Source of the DNA: Cardinalis cardinalis
Taxonomy: Eukaryota; Chordata; Aves; Passeriformes; Cardinalidae
Direction of reading: 5' to 3'
DNA: 64,000 nt
NCBI GenBank assembly: GCA_014549065.1
Contig: JACDOX010000113.1
Location: 256,413 to 320,412 of the forward strand
The position numbers and the translations under genes are program-made. The notes beneath the pieces were generated by a model that did no database searches, was not told the DNA's origin, and saw nothing but the letters and a program-made list of their open reading frames with translations. Positions within the stretch are counted from its first letter, which is position 1. Each line of letters opens with the position of its first letter. Below, in pieces: positions 14,840-26,000 of this stretch.

Positions 14840-15320
14840 ACAATGATGGCAATAACGGCGCTTTGTGATGGCTCCTACTTGTGAATACAAGGTGATTAAA
14901 ATGATTATGGGCTTTGGTTTAGGGCCATAAGTTTAGCTCAGGCAGTAGTTCCTAATGCAGTGTTAACACAATATGAAAGGCATTTTTGTATTCCAAATCG
15001 TATGCAAACTCCTTCAGGTTCTTTCCTGAGGACCCAATGAAGAGGGTCAGCAGTTTCGTGCAGCTGAAGTGCATCATTTTCACCAGAGGTCAGCTTCCCA
15101 TATAGCTTTATTTTATGCAGTGGAACACAAACTAATGTAGTGGAAAAGCATGACCCCCATTTAAAGGTTGATTTGTATGATAATCAGTACATTTAGTGGC
15201 TTCAAAATGAACGTGTAAAAGGCCCTATCTTGCTTTAATTAAGGTAATTAAGACATATTTCCCTCTGCAGACAGCTATTTAATTTTATGGCTTTGTCAGT
15301 GATCAGATTAGAATATTTGT
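14840..15320. promoter_or_regulatory. Candidate regulatory element beside island 1
   Basis: This repeat-free block directly abuts the first CpG island. It holds two adjacent TAATTA-type homeodomain cores at 15233-15252 (TTTAATTAAGGTAATTAAG), a TTTAATTTTATGG segment at about 15278, and a mixed-composition stretch without low-complexity runs. Position and texture suggest a promoter-proximal enhancer. This is an inference from composition only. No conservation data were available, and the AT-rich background will contain such cores by chance. Confidence 0.35.
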
Positions 15321-15339
15321 TTTACAGTTTTACCGCAAC

Positions 15340-15800
15340 TCGATACTCGGGGAAAAAGTGCCTCTCGATCTGCTGCTGGCGGTGAGGCGGGCAGGCAGCG
15401 CAGCCTTTGGCGCGGAGCGAGCTCGGCGCAGCTCCGCGCGTTCGCAGCCGCTCCGGTCCGTCGCTGCGCCCCCGCGCACTGCGGCTTCCCCTGGCGCCGG
15501 CCGCCACGGGCGGCCCCTTCTTCCCAAAGTTTCCCCGTTCCCACAGAGGAGCGGTGCGGTTCTCTCCGGGGCTTAGGGCAGAGCGCGGTCACGGCGGGTT
15601 CGTCACCTTCTGACCTGGCCCGGGCGCGGGGCGCGCTGGGCGCGGCGCGGGGGCTGCGCGGGCTCCGCCGTCCCGGCCGGCACCGGGGAGGGAAGCGGGG
15701 CGGCTCCGCCGACAGCTCGGAAGCGGCCGCTCGAGCGGCTGCGAACTCCGTCCCTTCGCAGGGCTTGCACAGGAGCGGGAGCCGCGCAGCTGGCCGCGCC
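15340..15800. promoter_or_regulatory. CpG island 1 (small)
   Basis: The sequence switches abruptly from AT-rich to GC-rich with many CpGs, then returns to AT-rich shortly after 15800. Open frames overlap in several frames on both strands, including a 164-codon minus-strand frame at 15308-15802 rich in Ala, Arg and Pro. That is expected where stop codons are rare, and no frame shows a recognisable domain, so I do not call a protein. In vertebrates an unmethylated island of this size usually marks a promoter or a developmental-gene regulatory site. The 13-base string GCCAGTTGTTTCC occurs at 15811 and again at 15922, flanking the right edge. Transcription direction cannot be fixed from the sequence. 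Confidence 0.8.
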
Positions 15801-15987
15801 AACTAATGGGGCCAGTTGTTTCCATGTGATGACCAACCAGCAAGACTGAGTCGAGAGGAGAACTTTTTTTTTTTTTAAATTAGAGTTGTGATTATGAAGT
15901 ATCTTGACACAGGACAATGCTGCCAGTTGTTTCCGTTACGTAGAGGTAATCCTAGCTAGCTGCAGTAAAGCGCATTTTGACTCTTAC

Positions 15988-16360
15988 CCCGAAGGAAAAT
16001 GGATGGTGAGAAACAATTTCTTCCTCCATGAGCTGTAGATCCAGGACCGTTAACAATGCAGAGATCTTGAGATCTGGGGTGTTTTTTTCAGACGTGCGAA
16101 TATCCTGAAGAGCGTGGCGCCCTGGAACCAGAAAGTGCCGAAAAACCTTGGCAAAGCCCGAGTTACCGTTCAAGTACGGAAGGACACGTTAAGAACAGTT
16201 TAGGGAGTTTGCAAAGAACTTGACAATGTCTTGAATGTGTGTCGTCTTTTGGAGTTACTGGTAGATTAGTGCAGGAGCCAGCGTGTCCCGCATCAAAGGA
16301 CGTCCTGCTCTTTCCTCTCAGTAGCACCTACCGTCCAAAAAGATTTACTGATAGTCCCAT
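15988..16360 (-). other. Candidate minus-strand internal exon (non-coding?)
   Basis: On the minus strand a T-rich acceptor (ATTTTTTTTTCAG; its AG is the reverse complement of 16361-16362) is followed 373 bases later by a donor reading GGG/GTAAGA (complement of 15982-15990). A 73-codon frame covers part of it (15952-16173) but runs through the donor and resembles nothing I know. Together with the strong donor at 17216 this suggests a possible spliced antisense or divergent transcript starting in the main island. Isolated splice motifs occur by chance, so this is weak. Confidence 0.15.
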
Positions 16361-17216
16361 CTGAAAAAAAAATCTGAGTCGATGAGAAGCGCATACCNTT
16401 TTGTTCTTTCAGTGCTGAAATAGTGAGCTTACTGGAAATCTAAAAAATCCAAATGAGTAAGGAATAGCTGCTGTGTGATTTTAGAGAGTTTAGTCACATT
16501 TAATAGTTGACATTAGGAAGATAGTTTCCTACAAAGCTCTAACTCAGATGTGCCTGCACACTTTTCAAACTAACTTAAACTCTAAGGGCTGAAATTTAAT
16601 TAAATTTTGGTGAGCCTGGTAATGCTGCTTCAGGGATGTCCAAGTTAAGAGTGCCAAAATAACTTGTTCTTGCTCAAGAACTTCAAATCTGTATCAATAA
16701 GTAGTTGACTTTTGTTGTCTATCCAGTAGGCTTTGCACAGGGAAGGCATGATGTTACCTTTCTATTTATAATAAAGCAGCATCTTTACTCAATGTGTTTG
16801 AGGGCAGTAAAAAGTTCAAAATAGTACTAGATTAATTGGTTTAGCAAAGGTATTGCAAATGGATGAAGTAGTAGTGCAAAATACAGTGCTTTAAATATGC
16901 ATTTGCAAAACATAACTTTAAATATTGTGTTAGCACTGTAAGCCAAAAGAAAAAAATTGTAAGTAAAACCCTGAGTCTACAAGATTGGCTTGTAGTTTAG
17001 CAGAAACGCTATTTTGTATAACATGCAACAACAATTGCAGTATTTGGTGTAAGTTCAGGGTTGATTGTTCCTGTGTGCCTAGCTATAGGCGTTTTGTAAC
17101 AATGAATTTCACACTTTGAGTGCTTTCTTGTAAGAGCTAAACTCTTTGTAGTATATTTTATTTGAAAGACAAGGTCATGATGATTCCAATTCTGCCTGTA
17201 TTGTCTGTGCACTTAC

Positions 17217-17398
17217 CTGCACAGAACTCTCTCTCTCGAGGTCTCTGTGGCTCCTACTTTTTGAAATGAAATGCCACTTCAGAGCCACCCATAAAGTCAA
17301 TAGAGAGTATTCATTTAAATCCATTGGTTTAGTTGTTGTATCTTTAAAATACTTTGGCAAATCTCTATTTAAAAGTAGTTACTTTTAATAAAACTTTT
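17217..17398 (-). other. Candidate minus-strand internal exon ending in perfect donor
   Basis: The minus strand reads GTGCAG/GTAAGTGC across 17209-17222, a full match to the vertebrate donor consensus CAG/GTAAGT. Upstream on the same strand a pyrimidine-rich acceptor (GTCTTCGTCCCCAG, its AG complementary to 17399-17400) would bound a 182-base exon. The frame inside it (17175-17360) opens only with a TTG, not an ATG, and also runs past the donor. If transcribed, it is more likely a non-coding exon of a transcript from the CpG island about 1 kb away. Only splice-site quality supports the call. Confidence 0.2.
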
Positions 17399-18053
17399 CT
17401 GGGGACGAAGACGCATCATTGCCATTATAAAATACTTTTTTTCTCTTCCTTTCTGTGTGCTCGTATTATGAATTACACATTGACTGTTGACTTAAAAAGG
17501 CTTGAAACATTTGTGGTTTTGTTTTGCACTTGCTGGATAACGGTGCTGTGTGATGCTGGCTCTGAGTGTGTGGTACCTGCTGTAATTCCCACATGCTGAC
17601 CTCAGCACTGTCGAATCAGTTTATATAACCAGGCACCTCGTCTCTCGGGTCGAGCTCAGCAAAGTACAAATGCAAAGAAAAACACTGGAGTAAAACGCGG
17701 GCATGTGAGAGAAAGCTGCTGGACTGATCATAGTCCAGCTGGCTCCCTCGCAATGCCCGCTGGTTACATCTGCAGTAACGTTTCCATGGTTAGGAGGTAT
17801 TTCCAGTTATTTCAGGACAGAGGAATACAGGGATTTTCCTTGGGAGAGTTTAAGATAACAAAGTCGTGCATCTTTCATTACAGAGTCAGAGATGTGGTGG
17901 ATAAAGTTAGGAAAATCAAAGTACTGCAGCGGGTAGCCAGCTAAACGTTCAAAGCTGCTCATCTGTCTAACTTCTCCGGGTGTTTCGCATCTCGTGTATG
18001 AAACGCCTTTGAGTTTAAAAGGGAAGGATAAAGGCGTAAAAAGAGAGCGGTCC

Positions 18054-18073
18054 TAGGTAGGTAGGTAGGTAGG
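18054..18073. repeat. (TAGG)5 microsatellite
   Basis: Five perfect TAGG units on the left shoulder of the main CpG island. Confidence 0.95.
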
Positions 18074-18273
18074 TAACATCTCAGTGTGCGAAAAGTTACA
18101 GCTACTACTTTGAGCCGAGAGGTTGCTGAGGAGTCAGGGAGAAAAATAAGCAGAAGCGCCTTTGTACACCACGGAGAAATGGCTTTAAAAGCAGATGTTT
18201 AAGCTGTAATCAGGTCACTTGGCACCCGACTCCCGCCCAATTCCGAAAATTGCCGGGGTGCGGCGGAAAGGCC

Positions 18274-18291
18274 GGGCGGGGGGGCGGCGGG
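18274..18291 (+). other. G-quadruplex motif
   Basis: Four runs of at least three G occur within 18 bases with loops of 1, 1 and 4, fitting the standard G3N1-7 pattern. It sits at the left edge of the main island. Such motifs are common near vertebrate start sites. Confidence 0.7.
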
Positions 18292-18507
18292 TCCCCGTGC
18301 GAGGGGCGGGCTGCCGGGCCGGGGAGCGCCGCCGGCACCCTCCGGCCTTGCCGGGCGGCCCCGCCGCGCCGCGCCGCGCCCGGGCTGCCGGCAGCGCCAG
18401 GGAGCCTCGGCGGGCGGGCTGCCCGCGGCGCCGGCTCTGCTTGGCCGGGCGCGGTGCGGTGCTGCGGGGGAGCTGCGGATTATTTCCCCAAATTCTTTCC
18501 CTCCCCT

Positions 18508-18604
18508 GATAAAAATAAATAGGTCCCCGCGGAAAACATCATGCAGCGGAGGGATGCTTCGTGCCCTGCCGGGTGGAGGGAACGCGCAGCGGAGCCGTGT
18601 AAGT
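18508..18604 (+). promoter_or_regulatory. TATA-like box with downstream splice donor
   Basis: The AT-rich string GATAAAAATAAATAGG at 18508-18523 stands out in GC-rich surroundings and resembles a weak TATA element. A start site about 30 bases downstream would give a short leader ending at the donor CCGT/GTAAGT (GT at 18599). The sequence from 18600 to about 18760 is less GC-rich and non-repetitive, so it may instead belong to an exon or a conserved promoter segment. The arrangement is suggestive only. On the minus strand the same box could be read as TTTATTTTTATC. Confidence 0.25.
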
Positions 18605-19095
18605 TCATTAGTGTTTGCAATCAGGAGCACGCAGACACCCTCATCAGGGCAGACAGCGGCCAAGAGCCATTCATCAGCCTGAAGTGCCGCTCGCGGATGA
18701 CCCCTAAATCACCGCCGGCGTCGTGGATGCGCTGATTAGGCTCAGCGTGGGAGCCGCGCCACGGCACTCCATGCGAGCGGCGGGATCGGGGGGGCAGCAG
18801 GCTGAGAGTCCACAGCCCGGTGGGTCGTGTCCCGGCCTGGGGCGGCGCGCGGAAGCACCGGGGCCCTCGGCTGGGTCCCCCCCGTTACGGCGAAAGTAGG
18901 TGCTGGCGGCGGCGGCGGCGGCTCCTCCCCGCGCTCCTCCCCCCCGGCACGTCGCTGTGCGCGTACCTTCGCCCTCCTCTCCCGTAAGAAGAGGGGCTAA
19001 ACTCCCTGCCCGCCCGGCGGGGGAGGAGGCGGGGAAAGTGAGCTCCGCGGGACGCGTAAGCTCCCGCGGCGCGGGGCGCGGGCAGCAACTCGTGG

Positions 19096-19163
19096 CCCTC
19101 CCCCCGCCCGGCCCCCGGCCCTCCCCTCGCTCCCGCCCGCCCTCCGCTCCCGCCCGCCCGGCC
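19096..19163. promoter_or_regulatory. C-rich Sp1/KLF-type block
   Basis: A 68-base run of CCCGCCC, CCCCGCCC and CCCTCCCC strings gives several overlapping GC-box-like sites and G-quadruplex potential on the minus strand. It lies about 80 bases upstream of the best plus-strand donor, as expected just upstream of or at a start site. Confidence 0.55.
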
Positions 19164-19243
19164 TGACAAAGTGCCGGCGTGCGCCGCTCTCCCCCGCGCT
19201 GCTGCCGGCGCGCGGAGGCGGCGAGGCTCGCGGCGTGCCCGCG
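19164..19243 (+). other. Candidate non-coding first exon
   Basis: The segment lies between the C-rich block and a strong donor, GCG/GTAAGT (GT at 19244-19245). No ATG-initiated frame of note is spliced into this donor, so it would be 5' untranslated. The start site is a guess, since CpG-island promoters usually start at several positions. If correct, the first intron extends rightward for more than 44 kb, because no confident downstream coding exon is seen before 64000. An alternative is use of the donors at 19491 or 19789, which would lengthen the exon. Confidence 0.4.
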
Positions 19244-20040
19244 GTAAGTGGCGCGCTGCGCTCCGCGGCTGTCCGGCCGGCAGCGGGGAGCCGAGGCCGC
19301 TGCCCTCCGCCCGGAGCAGTGCGGGCTGGGGCCGGTGCGCAGGGGCCGGCGGAGGTTCTTGCGGCCCTCCGTCCCTCCCTTCCCCACCTCCCCCACGGCG
19401 GCACCGTTGGCGGCGGGACTTTCGCCGGGCGGTGGGCGGGAGTCGCGGGGCGTCCCGGGGTGCGCGGCTGCGGCNGGAGCGCGGCCCCAGGTAGGGCTAC
19501 GCGGGCGCGGAAGAACAAGAGGATGGGGCCGGGAACTCAACTTAACGTGGAAACTCCGCGGTGCCAGGGAGAAAACTGAGCGGGGGAGTGGGAGGGGTCT
19601 GGGTCTGGCAGCAGCGCTGCGCGGCCTCGGCGGGGTCTGGGGCTGCTGCTGCTGCTGTGCGCGCTCCCGGGAGGGCTGAGCGCGCTCCCGGCGGCGGTGG
19701 GACTGGGCACCGCAGCAGTTTCGGTGCTTTCCCAAGTCGGCATCCTCACTTTTGGAAGATAAACGGAAGTGTCCGCACTCCTGTCCGGTGAGCGTAGCGG
19801 CGCGGGCGGAGGCGCGAAAGCTCGTCCGAGCGAGTTTATGGTGGCTTCGGAACTTGGTGTTTGTTCGCTCGGGTGTGCGGGCGCAGGGCGCTCCCGCCGC
19901 GTCCGGCGCGTTTGTCAAGCGGCGGCGGGCGGTGGCGGGCTGCCGGGTGGTCTGTGCTCCGGGGCTGCCGCCGGGGCTCTACCTGCTCTCCTGCCAAAGG
20001 ACGGCGTTTCTGAGTCTCGCATCTGTAACGGTCTAGTCAG

Positions 20041-23000
20041 TAAACTGTAGTGAAAATCGTGTTACCGTGCAGCGAAAACACATGGCGACCGAAGAAATTG
20101 TGTGTCACTGTGGTTTGGGGAGAAAAAGGGGTGGTCTCCCCCGCGAAATTCCTAACATTGCTGGTGTCTGGTGGGGTTTTTCTTCATGTGTATGTAGGAA
20201 GCACGTCCACTGTCCACTCTGTGAACTTAAAAGTTTTATGTTATAAAGATGCTTTTAAACAAAGTAATGAAAAAAGAGAACTTACCCAAACTCCCATCTT
20301 AATATGTTCACAGACTGTTAAAAGTTTTTTAATAGGAGCAGTTTCCACAAGGTATCATGTAGATGTAGCCTTCTTTAAATAGTTAGATTTAAATTATTTT
20401 TGTAAGAAAACTTAAGCAGTTTTATTTTTCTACTTTCTAAATATCATGTCTCTTAAACTAAGCCTTAGTTCAATCTTGTTTGGTTTTATTTGACTGTTAC
20501 CCCTGCATTTTATATGTGCTTCCTCGGGCAAAGTATTTTGCTTCATACCACTGAAGAGTTGTAGTGATAGTCTGTGGCTATGTGGATCCTAAAATTCTGT
20601 CTGGTAAAGAATAAATTGAAGTATAAATGTTGTTCATCTATGGTCTTAGAGAAAAGTTAATTGTAAAACACTTGAAGACACTCTCTGAAAAATAGCACTA
20701 CTCTTCCCTTCTAAAATAATCCAAGTGCTATTCAGAATTGTTACTGCATTCGCATCTAGGAGATTAGTTTAATATTGTGTGCAGGGAAAAATTTTCACAA
20801 AATGTACTTTTATATGATATAAGAATAGTTTGGAAGAAGGGCCCCCATGTAAATGTGAATATCCATGAAAATTGTATCACTTAAATTTTGGAGAAATATA
20901 ACAGGTTGAGAAAAATATTAGCTTACAATTCTGAAGCTTTGCCACTGTGAACTTGCTGGGTTACTTTCAATGATCTAGTAAATTAGGGGAGGGGAAAAAA
21001 GCCAATAGTACAGAAATATTAGATGCATACATCTGATTAAAAATGGAAAGGCGTTCGGTGGAGTGAACACTGAGATAAAAGATGCTGTTCAGTATAAGAA
21101 ATACTTGACCCTGCTGAGATTCTTTTGTTTAATATGTTTTGAGGAAAAACAATCCAAAATAACATTCATAATCCAGTTAGCAGGTTAAGACTGGTACTTC
21201 AGTCAAATCTCTTAGAGCTGGGAGTAATTATTCTCTGTTTAAATGAAAAAAGAGAAGAGAAGGATATATTAATAGAAACTAGATTTAAAGTTACAAATGA
21301 GCACATAAAGGCTGCTGTAGTAAACATCTGTTTTATAGAAGCTCCATAAAATATTAGAAAATGAAATAATAACCTGGAAGCATTTTTTGTCATCTCCTAG
21401 CCTCAACAATTAACAGTCTTGGCTCAGTGAGATACTGAGAACGTTTACCTTCAGTTAAAATCAGTGAGCATTGTGCAGACTGACACCCTTGAAGATTGAT
21501 GCAAAAACTCCCACTAAGTTGCATCAGTTTTGGATTAGGCCCAATAAAAGCTGAGAGTGCCCAGCAACCCGGAGGATCAGGTGCTGTTTGTGAAGGGGCA
21601 TTGTGCAGTACAGACATAAAAGACCAGAGATGCTAAGGCTTCAGGTCAGAACTGCTCTTGTGTTTATAGTGATACTGTACTTAATGCTCTGTTTCTATTA
21701 TAGAAAACTCATCTCTCTGTCAGTGTGCAAGAGAAACTATAACATTCTTATAGAGCAAAATTATTATAGAGAAATCATAATTTTTTTTTCAAAATGTTGT
21801 GCGAGTAAGTTGCGCTTGTGTAAGACTTAGAAGCTGATTTGAGCTATACTGGTACTACATATTAGAGACTGTTAATAAGATTCATATATCTATATAATAT
21901 TATTGTCTTTTAGGAATTACTTTACTGTAAAAAATATATTCTATTAAATGCATACATGTAAACTTGTTAGGTTTACTGTTTTAGTAAATGTAGTGATAAT
22001 GTGACTATCACCTCCAAGTTTGTGCAGTATCAAGGGCAGAAAATATTATCAGAAATAATTTTATAGTGTTTATTAGGAAATCCTTGGTTTGATTAAATAA
22101 ATGTTTTACCCCAGGCTAACTAGTTAAATAAGTAAGTCCTTTCAGGATACCTGCATGTGATTCTTCTTAGACTGAAGAGTGTCTTAAAATAAAGCTTTTA
22201 TCTTTCTAATAGAGTAGTATTATTTGCAGGTTTTACCTTGTAGAAAACATTTCAGGGACCCAGAGTTAAGGTTGGGGTTCACACTGTCAGATGAACAACT
22301 AAAAGAAAGCCCTAAACATTTAATTTTTTAGAAGTAACAGAGGCTTTGAAGAAGTTACCATTGTAAAAATGTGCTGCTTTAACAGCCTTTCCTTAGTTCT
22401 AAAACTGATTAATTGCTGTGTCTTATAAAACCTGATTTATTTCATACTTTTTTCATACCAAGCATTACCATTATGAAGCTCTGCTTATAAGTGAGATAAA
22501 TGTTTCTGAGCAAAGAAGTGGTTTGGAGGGCTGCATTCATTTTGAGTGCTGTTCTAATCAATTTTAGATACAGCATTTCACAATGTATCAGTCTGCATGT
22601 GAACCTGCCTTATTATGTGGAATTAACTTGTTAGTGATTGATAGGAAGCCTGCTCCGTCTCCAGAGGTGATTTGTTAGAAAACAAGTGTTACAGGTTCCA
22701 GGAGTTTGAGTACAGGGTCAGACAACTCCGGTACCCATTCTGTGGCCTGACTGAAGCTTGACAGAGAAGTTAGGAAAAAATGCTGTGCTGGTTTTTTTAA
22801 AGCTAAAAAACCCAACACACTCCAGAAATTCAAAAACCAAAACACTTACATTGAATGATGTTCCTTACTGTGGTATTGGGCTTCACAGACAGTCTGAAGT
22901 GACAGGTATGAGGCACAGACAGTGTCCTTGTGCATCACTATGTGCTGTTACAATGCATGCATGTCTCCTGGATTATTTGGAGGAAAAGCTTTAGCATTTG

Positions 23001-26000
23001 AAATCAAAACTCAGAAGGCTAGTTTCAGATGACAAGGTGCACACCTACTGGATATTACTTGCATAGTTATTGAAATACATGTCAATGCTGTTTTTTCCCT
23101 TTTAAAGGGAGCAAGGGTTGTGCTTGTTTCAATAGCTAGTGAAATATTTGCGCATTCTGTCTTGTGCACCTTTTGGTCTCAGCTTCACCACTGTTTAATT
23201 CTTAACCACTAGGCTATGGTCACACACTACTGCTGAGTGTGATGCATAAACATTTAAAGTCCAGGAAAAAAAATACTTCCTCAATATTGAGAGAAAAATA
23301 AGTTTAAAAAGGCCAAATTTAAAAAACATATATGAGAAACCTCTGAAAAATGTAAACAATTCTAAGAAAATATAGGTGTATGCATCTGTTATGAGGATAG
23401 TTATTTAAATCTAAATTATGGTTATTTATGTGTTTCTTGCAAGACGTACTAATTGTGTGCAGGGAATTTTTTTAAGTTTGCAGATTGTACTAATTACATT
23501 TGTCTTTTAGTTCAAGTATGCACGTAAACAGTAACAGAACATTGCAACTGTAGCATTGCATGAAAATATTTCTGGTCTTATGCCGATCAGAAGTAATAAA
23601 ATTACAAAATGTTTATGAATCACAGGCTCTAAGTGCTCCTCACCTTTTAGTTCAGTCTGGCTTTACGGAATAAACATTCTTTGTACAGGTTCATTTTAAT
23701 ATTACAACTGAAATAGCTTCTACTGATCAAGTATGAAGGGAATAATATCTTAAACATGATAAAATGGAGAGTACAACACAAACTGTATCTCTGATTGCCG
23801 TCTTAGATGCAAGTCTGTCTGCATGTTCCATACTTTCAACTTACAGGCAATTTACTCTTATTTTAAAATACATTTTGTGCAAAGCTGATACTTGGATGAC
23901 ACGAGATTGAAAAGTTAAGTCTGGAACTGTTTTGTGCTGATACATGCTATGAGTCTTGCAAAGAAGTGGGCGTGCTTTTAAGTTTAAACAGAAATTCAAC
24001 ATATAAGTTCAAACCTAGGTGACCTAATTATTTTAAATTTTGCAACTTAAATCTGTAACAGATTGAGGTTAGTGTCTATGTTTGTGTCTACAAAAAAAGT
24101 TAATTGCAAACATTAGTGCCTAGATGTATTGAAAGCAAAACAGTAAACTAGAAACTGCAAAGTGCTGTACTGAATTCAGCACTGATTAACATACTCTGCA
24201 AATCCACTGAAATCAACAAATTACCTGGATTGTCATTTACTCATGAACTAGGAGGCTGTTGTAGAACTTAGTGTTAAAATATCTTAATAACTGAAATGTG
24301 TGTTAAAAGTTATAGTAACTTTGGTTCACTTTTACATTAGGAGTTCATGAATGCAAATTCAATCTTTGTGTATAAAGGAAAACTTTTCAACTTGAGAAAA
24401 GATGTTTTAAATTATTTCTGGTTACTTTCCTCACTTTTATATTTTTATCACACTGCTAGTAAGTCTTTAAAATGAAAATTTTAACATGAACTAGCTATGG
24501 ATTATAATTATAATAGAGTCTCTATGCCTCTTTTCTATTCTCCCCCAACATACCTCCATTCCATGCTCGGCAAAATCCTGGAATGATTGCAGAGATTTTT
24601 ACTGCAGAACAGGTTTGCCAACTTGGTTTACTCTTTCAAGTAATTTGTTTGAAAGAAAGAAGAGTATCTTTTGTAATGATGGTCTAAAATCTGTATTCTA
24701 TAAACCTTTAAATTTCATGAGTTAAGTTGTACATGTGTCTTTTGCATCTGAATTACGAAAGTGTAAAATTGCAGCTTGCAAAAATCTTAAGATATTAGGA
24801 CTTCAAATTTTCCTGTAACAGTATGAAATACATTCAAAAAGCAGCAGTTATTATTGTAAAAGCTGTCTTGGTGTGGAACTTAGAACGTGTTGTGTTGAAA
24901 TCACTTGTGCTGGTGGTGTTATTTTTTGACATTGTATTGAATTTCTAATAGTGTTCTTGACAGTGGTTAAGCCAACGTACAAAGGAACTAATGTGTCTTA
25001 TTTCCTTATTTGAGTCTTGACAATTTTTAGTGTCTTAAGAAAACTGTCAAGGGTAAAATTGGTAAAATACAGATTTAAAACATTTTTCTTGGCAGGTGTT
25101 GAATAGAAAGTTGCATGTGAGAATTTTTAGAGGAGGGGGAAAGAAATTAATTACCTCCATGATTTATTATAATACAGCAATAGATTCCTAAATCATAGAA
25201 GTCCTTGATACACTTTGACTGGTTCATGGAGGGGGGTGACTATGTAGTGGTTGAAGAAATCATCATTGCTAATAAGTGTTACTTTAGATTAGCAAATGAA
25301 AGACTGCAGAGTCCTTCAAAGGCCTCATCCATTCTCATTATAATCCTTTGAACATTTGTCTGACCTTTCTAAAGAAATTCTACAGAAACTTTATGCTTAG
25401 GATTCCACATAAATAAACTGACCAGCACTTGTCTCAAGAAGTTTGTACTCTAATGATAGGAGCAATAATACATCTTTTTAAAAAATATATATGAAATGTT
25501 ACTTGCCATAGCAAATTGTTAATTGATTTTCAGATATCACAATGTGATACTTGAGACTAGTGAGTGTAAAGCAGCTTATTAAAAGCAAATAATATCACAG
25601 TTCTCTAAGAAAGATCTAAAACCAAATTGTATTGCTAATATTTTTCCTCTCAGCTTTGTTATGGTTTGTACCTATAGAAAGCTGGGGTAGGTGGGGTAAT
25701 TTTGCTTTCAAGGCTGAGTATGTGAAAGTTAGTGCAGCTAGGACATGACCAGCTAAAGCAAACCAGCATAGCTCTACTCACCTCAGGGAAGACATTGCCA
25801 TTTACCTTTTGGGTCATGACATGTAGGGCTATGCTCATGAAACACTTTCCATTTAGATTTTGCTTTAATTCTTACTTTTTTTTTTCTTAAATAAGCAGTT
25901 TACTTCTTTCCTTTTGTAAAATACATGGTTTATTTGAATAGGCTTTGGTGCCTCTCAAAAGCATCATGGCTCAGATGGGTTTTTTCCATTAAAAGAAAAA

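Larger units (their letters stand above)
7858..15339. other. AT-rich non-coding stretch left of the islands
   Basis: No convincing exon was found. The frame at 8136-8360 (plus, 74 codons) and the overlapping frames at 8683-8959 on both strands are not recognisable and have no convincing splice context. The segment 10720-10980 is more GC-rich than its surroundings but matches no repeat I recognise. A pyrimidine-rich acceptor-like site ends at about 13211 (TTTTCTCTCCCAG) without a clear partner. The right end (about 14.84-15.32 kb) looks like a candidate conserved element and is listed separately. Confidence 0.6.
15801..18217. other. Inter-island stretch
   Basis: AT-rich to mixed sequence separating the two islands. 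It contains good minus-strand splice-site sequences (listed separately), a perfect 8-bp-arm inverted repeat at 17718-17739 (GCTGGACT, 6-base centre, AGTCCAGC) and a TAGG microsatellite. From about 17590 rightward CpGs become more common, forming a shoulder of the main island. No coding exon is recognisable. Confidence 0.6.
18218..20040. promoter_or_regulatory. CpG island 2, main promoter candidate
   Basis: About 1.8 kb of strongly GC-rich, CpG-dense sequence; the 60 bases 19381-19440 alone hold nine CpGs. It contains a G-quadruplex motif, a C-rich Sp1/KLF-type block, a TATA-like AT-rich box at about 18508-18523 and four reasonable plus-strand donors at 18599 (GTAAGT), 19244 (GTAAGT), 19491 (GTAGGG) and 19789 (GTGAGC). 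Several donors in one island suggest alternative first exons or alternative 5' splice sites. The long open frames here, including 404 codons on the minus strand at 18704-19918, are Ala/Arg/Pro/Gly-rich, overlap each other on both strands and show no domain. I read them as by-products of the composition. The likely function is a promoter for a plus-strand gene whose coding exons lie beyond this window, possibly bidirectional. Confidence 0.88.

Noticed and set aside
15308..15802. 164-codon minus-strand open frame in island 1
   Set aside because: Same composition effect; several other frames are open over the same bases and no motif is recognisable.
18199..18663. 154-codon minus-strand frame and overlapping plus frames
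   Set aside because: GC-rich, low-information composition; no family resemblance.
18704..19918. 404-codon minus-strand open frame, the longest in the window
   Set aside because: It lies wholly in the CpG island, where stop codons are rare, is dominated by Ala, Arg, Pro and Gly, overlaps other long frames on both strands, and shows no domain.
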